This document shows, in pieces, positions 54,871 to 64,000 of a stretch of 64,000 nucleotides of DNA (position 1 is its first letter; every line of letters begins with the position of its first letter). A model generated the notes under the pieces. The model had not been told where the DNA came from. It saw only the letters and a list, made by a program, of their open reading frames with translations, and searched no databases. The translations under genes and the position numbers were made by a program. Source of the DNA: Flectonema sp. DT1601 (lineage: Eukaryota > Euglenozoa > Diplonemea > Diplonemida > Diplonemidae); NCBI GenBank assembly GCA_964019425.1, contig OZ025849.1, positions 124,001-188,000 on the forward strand, given 5' to 3'.

Positions 54871-57860
54871 TAATTTGATACTGCATTTTCAAGCTCAAAA
54901 GGAACAACAATTTCTCCGACAATCTTGACTGTCAGCGGCAGCGTAGTAAATGACTGCAAATATATAAATAATACCACTGGAGGCCACGTGAACATAGTTG
55001 AGCGCCACTTGCCTATGTTACCGTAACAGCTTTTTATAAAACTCATGAGTACTTAATTAATACATTATATTGTCTTGAAAATTAACCATAGAAAAAGACG
55101 AACACCAGGAAGGGGGGCGGCTCTTTGTCAATAGCCGTATATACTGGTATTTGATGATACGAAAACTGTATTAAAAGTAGTTCAAGATGGCGAAACACGT
55201 TGTGAAATAAATAAACGTAGCACATCTCACTACTAACAAAAAACCTAAAACAAAAAGGAAACGTGATAACCCGCATATACGGTCAACAGCCGGTAAGTGG
55301 CAAAGTGCCATTCCCTCGCTACACTCCACTCCCCCTAGCTGTCACAAATGTAAATCAAAATGCCCTTCATGGCTAGTCACTACAATTAAACTTCCCGGGG
55401 GCGACGGGATTGGAAATAAAAGAGGGAAAAGAAAGATTGTCTTCGATCATGCCGCTCCAAAATTAAAAAAGGGGCGAGCAAAACATCCTCATAATTCACA
55501 CAGGGAGAGGGGGACACCACGCGGACTAGCCGCCGTTTTTTTGCTAATTTTGTCCCTTGGGAAGTGCATTAAACTTGTCCACTTCAACGGTGGATAGCAC
55601 GCACAGTCTCCCGTTCCTGCCCAGACCTAGGCAAAGTGTGTAACTTTAAACGTGGGTTGCATAAATAATTAGGAAAGCAACACTGGATGAGTGGTCAGTT
55701 GTACATAGGCACAATATGGTATACACTGCTCCACGCCAGTACAGAGATACCGGGGTACAGTGCAAAGAGGGGTAATTTGATACTGCATTTTCAAGCTCAA
55801 AAGGAACAACAATTTCTCCGACAATCTTGACTGTCAGCGGCAGCGTAGTAAATGACTGCAAATATATAAATAATACCACTGGAGGCCACGTGAACATAGT
55901 TGAGCGCCACTTGCCTATGTTACCGTAACAGCTTTTTATAAAACTCATGAGTACTTAATTAATACATTATATTGTCTTGAAAATTAACCATAGAAAAAGA
56001 CGAACACCAGGAAGGGGGGCGGCTCTTTGTCAATAGCCGTATATACTGGTATTTGATGATACGAAAACTGTATTAAAAGTAGTTCAAGATGGCGAAACAC
56101 GTTGTGAAATAAATAAACGTAGCACATCTCACTACTAACAAAAAACCTAAAACAAAAAGGAAACGTGATAACCCGCATATACGGTCAACAGCCGGTAAGT
56201 GGCAAAGTGCCATTCCCTCGCTACACTCCACTCCCCCTAGCTGTCACAAATGTAAATCAAAATGCCCTTCATGGCTAGTCACTACAATTAAACTTCCCGG
56301 GGGCGACGGGATTGGAAATAAAAGAGGGAAAAGAAAGATTGTCTTCGATCATGCCGCTCCAAAATTAAAAAAGGGGCGAGCAAAACATCCTCATAATTCA
56401 CACAGGGAGAGGGGGACACCACGCGGACTAGCCGCCGTTTTTTTGCTAATTTTGTCCCTTGGGAAGTGCATTAAACTTGTCCACTTCAACGGTGGATAGC
56501 ACGCACAGTCTCCCGTTCCTGCCCAGACCTAGGCAAAGTGTGTAACTTTAAACGTGGGTTGCATAAATAATTAGGAAAGCAACACTGGATGAGTGGTCAG
56601 TTGTACATAGGCACAATATGGTATACACTGCTCCACGCCAGTACAGAGATACCGGGGTACAGTGCAAAGAGGGGTAATTTGATACTGCATTTTCAAGCTC
56701 AAAAGGAACAACAATTTCTCCGACAATCTTGACTGTCAGCGGCAGCGTAGTAAATGACTGCAAATATATAAATAATACCACTGGAGGCCACGTGAACATA
56801 GTTGAGCGCCACTTGCCTATGTTACCGTAACAGCTTTTTATAAAACTCATGAGTACTTAATTAATACATTATATTGTCTTGAAAATTAACCATAGAAAAA
56901 GACGAACACCAGGAAGGGGGGCGGCTCTTTGTCAATAGCCGTATATACTGGTATTTGATGATACGAAAACTGTATTAAAAGTAGTTCAAGATGGCGAAAC
57001 ACGTTGTGAAATAAATAAACGTAGCACATCTCACTACTAACAAAAAACCTAAAACAAAAAGGAAACGTGATAACCCGCATATACGGTCAACAGCCGGTAA
57101 GTGGCAAAGTGCCATTCCCTCGCTACACTCCACTCCCCCTAGCTGTCACAAATGTAAATCAAAATGCCCTTCATGGCTAGTCACTACAATTAAACTTCCC
57201 GGGGGCGACGGGATTGGAAATAAAAGAGGGAAAAGAAAGATTGTCTTCGATCATGCCGCTCCAAAATTAAAAAAGGGGCGAGCAAAACATCCTCATAATT
57301 CACACAGGGAGAGGGGGACACCACGCGGACTAGCCGCCGTTTTTTTGCTAATTTTGTCCCTTGGGAAGTGCATTAAACTTGTCCACTTCAACGGTGGATA
57401 GCACGCACAGTCTCCCGTTCCTGCCCAGACCTAGGCAAAGTGTGTAACTTTAAACGTGGGTTGCATAAATAATTAGGAAAGCAACACTGGATGAGTGGTC
57501 AGTTGTACATAGGCACAATATGGTATACACTGCTCCACGCCAGTACAGAGATACCGGGGTACAGTGCAAAGAGGGGTAATTTGATACTGCATTTTCAAGC
57601 TCAAAAGGAACAACAATTTCTCCGACAATCTTGACTGTCAGCGGCAGCGTAGTAAATGACTGCAAATATATAAATAATACCACTGGAGGCCACGTGAACA
57701 TAGTTGAGCGCCACTTGCCTATGTTACCGTAACAGCTTTTTATAAAACTCATGAGTACTTAATTAATACATTATATTGTCTTGAAAATTAACCATAGAAA
57801 AAGACGAACACCAGGAAGGGGGGCGGCTCTTTGTCAATAGCCGTATATACTGGTATTTGA
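54871..57860 (+). repeat. Rep902 tandem array, second copy
   Basis: Again 3.3 units, starting 54871, 55773, 56675 and 57577, with the same internal cut. Identity of unit number and breakpoints with the first array shows that the whole 5400-bp block was duplicated after Rep902 had expanded. Confidence 0.9.
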
Positions 57861-58673
57861 GAAAGAACGGGCAATGAGACAAACCTGTTAGTTGGTGTTG
57901 TGTTGTTGTTAAAAACAAAAACATAAACGCCAGGAAGTTCGACAACGAAGACATCGACATCGATCGCTGCTCTGCAGATGTCCGGCGGGTGTTTGTCTAC
58001 ACTGTGTTTATTGTTTGTTTTTTTCCCAAGGTTCAACCCTGGGAAGAGAAGTAAAAAATTCCGTCAGTGTTGGCCTTCCTGTTCGAAGGTGCGCACCAAT
58101 GACGATAAATAGAGTGGGGGGGAGAAAACCTTTGATCCAACTGGATCCCTTCACGAGCTGACATTGCCATGTGAAGTTAAATATTCTGGCGATGCCAGCT
58201 CAGGCGACTTAGCCTGCTTTTTTCTTTAAATAAAAAAAATAAAAAGATACCAACAGGTGGGGTGATGGGTTGCGCCACTGCAATCCAGTCACAAAAAGAA
58301 ACAAAGGTAATCTCCAGGGTTCTCGACCCTTGGCTCTCCCTGCGCAAGCATCGCATGGAGGGTGACGCTAAGCACCCGGGGGGTACGAAACAAACTTTCC
58401 CCCTGCTGTCCTGTTTGAAATAAAAAAAAAAAAAAAAAAAACAAAGGGATAGAAGTAAACAGAATACATTACACCTCAACAGGTGACGCTAAACACCCAG
58501 GGGATACAAACCAAACTTTCCCCCTGTTGCCCTGTTTGAAATAAATTAAAAAAAGAACAAGAAAACAGAATACAATACTCAGCAATCAGACTCGTTCACT
58601 CGCTTCGCCAGAGCTGTTCGAGCCGATGCTCATGTAAAGTTACCTGTTTTCTTTTAACAAATTAAATAAAATA
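57861..58673 (+). repeat. Rep1280 partial unit (third 5400-bp copy)
   Basis: Equivalent of 52461-53273. Confidence 0.85.
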
Positions 58674-59531
58674 GGGTAAAGGGGTCTTTCCTACACAAAT
58701 AGTTTCAGAACGGCCATTCATTACAAAATCCAAAATGGCTGTAAACCGTCCAGTTCGATCCTGGGTGAGGGCATTTTTTTTTTTCCTGGATTTTTTTTTC
58801 AGGTTGGACTTTGTACGGGGGAGGTTGGCTTTTATTAGTGGCTCCCCCCCCTTGGGGGGGAGCCACTAATAAAAGGGGGGGGTTGGGGGGGGGGCTTGCG
58901 TCCCGCCAAGAATTTGGCGGACGCAAGCCCCCTTGCACTCTTCCCCAGCTTAACATCCATTAGTAGCAAACTTGTTTTTTGAGGTTGGACTTTGTACGGG
59001 ACAGGCAGACTTTGTACGGGAGAGGTTGGCTTTTATTAGTGGCTCCCCCCCCTTGGGGGGGGTTGGGGGGGGGGCTTGCGTTCCGCCAAGAACTTGGCGG
59101 AACGCAAGCCCCCCTTGCACTCTTCCCCAGCTTAATATCCATTAGTAGCAAATTTGTTTTTTGAGGTTGGACTTTGTACGGGAGAGGTTGGCTTTTATTA
59201 GGGGCTCCCCCCCCTTGGGGGGGGTTGGGGGGGGGGCTTGCGTTCCGCCAAGTTCTTGGCGGAACGCAAGCCCCCCCTTGCACTCTTCCCAGCTTAATAC
59301 CCCGTTCTGGGGTGAAAAAATCCGGTGAAAAAAAAATGACGTTGGTCGGGATTGAGCCTGGGCGTCCGGTATCCAAAGTCAGTGCTCCCACCTCTGAACC
59401 ACATCCGCTCTTAAATACAGCTGGGGGTCTCGATGCATCCCGTATATGGTTTTTCGGGCCCCCCAGCCATTTTGGATTTTGTAATAAACGCCCGTTCTGA
59501 AACTATTTGTGTAGTAAACGCTAGTTTGCCC
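58674..59531 (+). mobile_element. MU858, copy in the third 5400-bp unit
   Basis: Same sequence and target duplication as the other two complete copies; tRNA-like module at 59337-59410, minus strand. Confidence 0.85.
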
Positions 59532-62050
59532 AATAAAATAAAATAAAAATAAAGTATACAAACCAAACTTTCCCTGGAATACAATACCTAACAATCAGTG
59601 CGTTCACTGGCCTTAGGGCTGTTCGGACTTATGCTTTGGACTGTTCCCTTGCAGAAAAAAAAAGTAAAATAAACCAACTTTGGGACATTAGAAAAGCATA
59701 AAATAAAAGTTGCTACAACCAAAAGACAACTGCAAAAAATAAGGTTTTTGTAGGGGAGCTACAATGTAGCAATAATGTCACACAGTCATGTGGCAAGCTG
59801 AATAAGAAATTTGGGAGAGGAATAGGGGCAGTGAACTTTTGATTCAGGCCCTTCCCAACGAACAGGACGAAGACTTCTAAAACCTGAGATGAACCAATTG
59901 AGTTGAAACAAACAAATAACAGAGACGCAACACATACCGGAACATCATCGCAAGCAATGCTTCGGACCTCCGTCGACCTTCGTTCTTCCGGCGGCAAAGG
60001 GAAACAAGAAAGAACGGGCAATGAGACAAACCTGTTAGTTGGTGTTGTGTTGTTGTTAAAAACAAAAACATAAACGCCAGGAAGTTCGACAACGAAGACA
60101 TCGACATCGATCGCTGCTCTGCAGATGTCCGGCGGGTGTTTGTCTACACTGTGTTTATTGTTTGTTTTTTTCCCAAGGTTCAACCCTGGGAAGAGAAGTA
60201 AAAAATTCCGTCAGTGTTGGCCTTCCTGTTCGAAGGTGCGCACCAATGACGATAAATAGAGTGGGGGGGAGAAAACCTTTGATCCAACTGGATCCCTTCA
60301 CGAGCTGACGTTGCCATGTGAAGTTAAATATTCTGGCGATGCCAGCTCAGGCGACTTAGCCTGCTTTTTTCTTTAAATAAAAAAAATAAAAAGATACCAA
60401 CAGGTGGGGTGATGGGTTGCGCCACTGCAATCCAGTCACAAAAAGAAACAAAGGTAATCTCCAGGGTTCTCGACCCTTGGCTCTCCCTGCGCAAGCATCG
60501 CATGGAGGGTGACGCTAAGCACCCGGGGGGTACGAAACAAACTTTCCCCCTGCTGTCCTGTTTGAAATAAAAAAAAAAAAAAAAAAAACAAAGGGATAGA
60601 AGTAAACAGAATACATTACACCTCAACAGGTGACGCTAAACACCCAGGGGATACAAACCAAACTTTCCCCCTGTTGCCCTGTTTGAAATAAATTAAAAAA
60701 AGAACAAGAAAACAGAATACAATACTCAGCAATCAGACTCGTTCACTCGCTTCGCCAGAGCTGTTCGAGCCGATGCTCATGTAAAGTTACCTGTTTTCTT
60801 TTAACAAATTAAATAAAATAAAATAAAAATAAAGTATACAAACCAAACTTTCCCTGGAATACAATACCTAACAATCAGTGCGTTCACTGGCCTTAGGGCT
60901 GTTCGGACTTATGCTTTGGACTGTTCCCTTGCAGAAAAAAAAAGTAAAATAAACCAACTTTGGGACATTAGAAAAGCATAAAATAAAAGTTGCTACAACC
61001 AAAAGACAACTGCAAAAAATAAGGTTTTTGTAGGGGAGCTACAATGTAGCAATAATGTCACACAGTCATGTGGCAAGCTGAATAAGAAATTTGGGAGAGG
61101 AATAGGGGCAGTGAACTTTTGATTCAGGCCCTTCCCAACGAACAGGACGAAGACTTCTAAAACCTGAGATGAACCAATTGAGTTGAAACAAACAAATAAC
61201 AGAGACGCAACACATACCGGAACATCATCGCAAGCAATGCTTCGGACCTCCGTCGACCTTCGTTCTTCCGGCGGCAAAGGGAAACAAGAAAGAACGGGCA
61301 ATGAGACAAACCTGTTAGTTGGTGTTGTGTTGTTGTTAAAAACAAAAACATAAACGCCAGGAAGTTCGACAACGAAGACATCGACATCGATCGCTGCTCT
61401 GCAGATGTCCGGCGGGTGTTTGTCTACACTGTGTTTATTGTTTGTTTTTTTCCCAAGGTTCAACCCTGGGAAGAGAAGTAAAAAATTCCGTCAGTGTTGG
61501 CCTTCCTGTTCGAAGGTGCGCACCAATGACGATAAATAGAGTGGGGGGGAGAAAACCTTTGATCCAACTGGATCCCTTCACGAGCTGACATTGCCATGTG
61601 AAGTTAAATATTCTGGCGATGCCAGCTCAGGCGACTTAGCCTGCTTTTTTCTTTAAATAAAAAAAATAAAAAGATACCAACAGGTGGGGTGATGGGTTGC
61701 GCCACTGCAATCCAGTCACAAAAAGAAACAAAGGTAATCTCCAGGGTTCTCGACCCTTGGCTCTCCCTGCGCAAGCATCGCATGGAGGGTGACGCTAAGC
61801 ACCCGGGGGGTACGAAACAAACTTTCCCCCTGCTGTCCTGTTTGAAATAAAAAAAAAAAAAAAAAAAACAAAGGGATAGAAGTAAACAGAATACATTACA
61901 CCTCAACAGGTGACGCTAAACACCCAGGGGATACAAACCAAACTTTCCCCCTGTTGCCCTGTTTGAAATAAATTAAAAAAAGAACAAGAAAACAGAATAC
62001 AATACTCAGCAATCAGACTCGTTCACTCGCTTCGCCAGAGCTGTTCGAGC
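59532..62050 (+). repeat. Rep1280, about two tandem units
   Basis: The 1280-bp period is visible from AGTGGGGGGGAGAAAACC at 60260 and 61540. The site at 60815 is empty for MU858. The last unit is cut at GAGCTGTTCGAGC, where the M765 right end begins. Confidence 0.85.
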
Positions 62051-62345
62051 TAGTAAAAAAAAAAAAATTAGGGGTGTTTTTTACTCAGATTTTCTCGATC
62101 TTTCCATTCCAGGTCTGGGATTAATATTTATCATTGAGTAGTACCAAGGAAATTTTGCAAAGAGACGTTTATCTCTTTTTAGCAGCACTTACCATGTTTA
62201 AAAGTATATCCCTATGCCTAATTTTACAGATCGCACCCTCCCCGATTCCAAAAAATAAAAAATCGAGCAAAAGTAACATATCGTGTAACCTTGCTCAGGC
62301 GGTGAGAAAAAGGTGTTTTTTGTTCGCAAAAAAAAGGAATGACTG
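62051..62345 (+). mobile_element. M765 right-end fragment
   Basis: Starts at TAGTAAAAA and matches the right ~295 bp of the complete copy through TTTTTTGTTCGC to GGAATGACTG, followed by the TATATA run and the distal LD half. So this LD copy was also occupied by M765 before the left part was lost. Confidence 0.8.
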
Positions 62346-62480
62346 ATATATATATATATATAAATAAAAAACGTTGTATGAAAAAGGAAAAAAAAGAAAA
62401 AAAAAAGACCAGAAAAGGAAAGAGAAAATGAAAAGGTATAATATTATTGTGGGGATATGAGGGATAGCAGGGAGATGCTC
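62346..62480 (+). repeat. LD leader repeat, distal part
   Basis: AACGTTGTATG through AGGTATAATATTATTG to GAGATGCTC, leading into HS as in the other copies. Confidence 0.85.
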
Positions 62481-63350
62481 TTTTTTTTTTTTTTTTTTTT
62501 TTTTTCTTATTTATTATTTAAAAAAGGAAACAATCAGTTTAGCGTCTCGATCAGGACGGAAAATAGAAATTAATCGACATAGTTGATCGATAGAAAAAAA
62601 AACAATGATAACATTGTTTATTCATTTTTTTTTTTTTTTTTTTTTTTTAAATCTTTTTAATTATTTTAAAGAAAAAACAATCAGTTTAGCGTCTTGACCA
62701 GGACGGAAAATAGTAAGTAATCGACATAGTCGATCGATAAAAAAAAAACAATGATAACATTGTTTATTCCTTTTTTTTTTTTTTTTTTATTCTTTTTATT
62801 TATTTTTAAAGAAAAAACAATCAGTTTAGCGTCCTGACCAGGACGGAAAATAGAAAGTAATCGACATAGTCGATCGATAAAAAAAACAATGATAACATTG
62901 TTTATTCTTTTTTTTTTTATTTTAAATTCTTTTTATTTATTTTTTAAAGAAAAAAAACGGAAAATAGAAATTAGTCGACAAAGTCGAACGATAAAAAAAA
63001 ACAATGATAACATTGTTTATTCTTTTTTTTGTATTTTTTTATATTCTTTTTTATTAATTTTGAAAAAAAAAACAATCAGTTTAGCGTCTTGACCAGGACG
63101 GAAAATAGAAAGTAATCGACATAGTCGATCGATAAAAAAAACAATGATAACATTGTTTATTCTTTTTTTTTTTATTTTAAATTCTTTTTATTTATTTTTT
63201 AAAGAAAAAAAACGGAAAATAGAAATTAGTCGACAAAGTCGAACGATAAAAAAAAACAATGATAACATTGTTTATTCTTTTTTTTGTATTTTTTTATATT
63301 CTTTTTTATTAATTTTGAAAAAAAAAACAATCAGTTTAGCGTCTTGACCA
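62481..63350 (+). repeat. HS array
   Basis: Seven units, the last four as two 255-bp long/short dimers of near-identical sequence. It stops inside GTCTTGACCAGG, where LINE sequence begins. Confidence 0.9.
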
Positions 63351-64000
63351 GGGGCACATTTGTTTTTTTTCTTTGATAAGAGAATACCAAACTGTTCGAA
63401 GCTCGGGAACTGGATATCATCCATTGTCTTGTAGTCAGACTTAGGTAAAAAAGAGGGATGGGTGAAATCAGTTTTTTTTTTTTCATTGTCACAATACTGC
63501 AACTGGAAATATTACTGCGCTGAATAATTACTGCGGGGAAATATTACTGCGCGGAAAAATTAGTGCGGTTTTTTTGAGAAAAGATTAGTGCGGTTTTTTC
63601 CACTTGGTGGTAGAAAAAAATTTGGTTGCTTTTTTGCTGTGTAAGGCACCAGCAGAAAAATGCAGCTGGAGAAAAAATCACTTCTGAGCAGAATTATTAG
63701 TGCGGTGGAAATATTACTGCGTGGAAAAATTAGTGCGGTTTTTTGCAGATTTGGAAATTAGTGCGGTTTTTTCCGCGCAGTAATATTTCCAGTTGCAGTA
63801 ATTGTTTTTAAAATGTTCAATTATTTTTTCCTCTGGAATATCAAGGGAGGGGGGTTGAGGATCTTCTTTTTGGAGTTCTTCTTTTATGGCAGTAAACGGA
63901 TTTTGACGAAATTTATCTTGTAATTTTTTGAATAAATTTTTCTTTTCTAAATTCCGATACATTCGGAAAATCCTTTTCATTCTCGTTCTTGCCTCTTTCC
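63351..64000 (-). pseudogene. LINE fragment upstream of RT, interrupted by a MITE
   Basis: In sense order from the window edge: EARTRMKRIFRMYRNLEKK, FRQNPFTAIKEELQKEDPQ, PEEKIIEHFKNN, [306-bp MITE], CDNEKKKTDFTHPS, FEQFGILLSKKKNKCAPG. KNKCAPG is the usual entry to a LINE RT domain (K-A-P-G-P-D type), and GPNCIPYVVWK at 15089 is its natural continuation, so this is probably the same LINE family's more N-terminal part. The frame is open to the window edge and continues beyond it. The 3' side is cut at CCTGG, shared with HS. Confidence 0.75.
63495..63800 (+). mobile_element. 306-bp MITE with 26-bp perfect TIRs
   Basis: TIRs start TACTGCAACTGG and are perfect over 26 bp (63495-63520 and 63775-63800). 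The interior carries nine ATTA(C/G)TGCG boxes on the plus strand, typical of subterminal transposase-binding repeats. The target duplication is AAT or TA (AAT at 63493 and 63800 fits). It lies in the LINE frame. No coding capacity; superfamily unknown. Confidence 0.8.

Larger units (their letters stand above)
47061..60270 (+). repeat. 5400-bp higher-order tandem repeat, about 2.45 copies
   Basis: Copies start at 47061, 52461 and 57861, each beginning GAAAGAACGGGCAATGAG. One unit is Rep1280 (part), MU858, Rep1280 (part) and a Rep902 array. Copies 1 and 2 look identical. Copy 3 ends at AGTGGGGGGGA, where the Rep902 array would start but Rep1280 continues instead; the flanking sequence just beyond has one A/G difference (near 60310). 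Confidence 0.9.

Overview
The window is nuclear DNA of a eukaryote that I cannot place further. It is AT-rich with very long A and T runs. It carries a non-LTR retrotransposon (LINE) with a restriction-like endonuclease, a DIRS-order (tyrosine-recombinase type) retroelement, several terminal-inverted-repeat DNA transposons, tRNA-like Pol III modules and many satellites. There are no operons, Shine-Dalgarno sites or other bacterial features. I found no gene I can name with confidence as a host housekeeping gene. The best host-gene candidate is a partial gene at 11833-12771 encoding an acidic tandem-repeat protein with a six-cysteine zinc-binding block.

Names used here: HS = hairpin satellite (units about 115-150 bp); LD = the roughly 400-bp leader that precedes HS arrays; Rep1519, Rep1280 and Rep902 = repeats named by unit length; MU858 = Mutator-like foldback element with a 9-bp target duplication; M765 = mariner-like MITE; T1793 = a TIR transposon with its own protein; YR = the DIRS-order retroelement; LINE = the RT/endonuclease element.

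Layout. 1-8698: one LINE copy on the minus strand, split by an LD+HS block, a Rep1519 fragment, a young YR element and a 35-bp LD tag. 8699-11199: LD (carrying M765) and an HS array. 11200-12802: low-copy DNA with the zinc-protein gene. 12803-20169: a mosaic of Rep1519, HS, LINE, LD, M765, MU858 and Rep1280 pieces. 20170-25477: LD, the largest HS array, a trailer module and a 213-bp satellite. 25478-32030: LINE copy 2, giving a 1422-codon open frame, then tandem Rep1280. 32031-37390: an MU858 piece, LD carrying T1793, HS and a tRNA-like gene. 37391-46985: Rep1280, tandem Rep1519, LD, HS, trailer and LINE copy 3. 47061-60270: a 5400-bp higher-order repeat (2.45 copies), each containing MU858 and a 902-bp tandem array. 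60271-64000: Rep1280, M765 end, LD, HS, and an upstream LINE fragment interrupted by a 306-bp MITE.

How it works together. The region is a set of about a dozen modules joined at sharp, often microhomologous, breakpoints. Comparing filled and empty copies within the window defines element ends and target duplications. The most interesting points are: (1) the LINE appears to encode RT, endonuclease and a C-terminal coiled-coil domain in one frame, and that last domain is a divergent cassette between near-identical flanks; (2) the YR element shows a complete A1-B1-A2-B2 split-direct-repeat layout with an ACT core shared by target and junctions; (3) LD has one fixed end and precedes hairpin-satellite arrays; (4) two unrelated TIR elements occupy the same TA run in different LD copies. 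Long identical repeats also make mis-assembly a real possibility.
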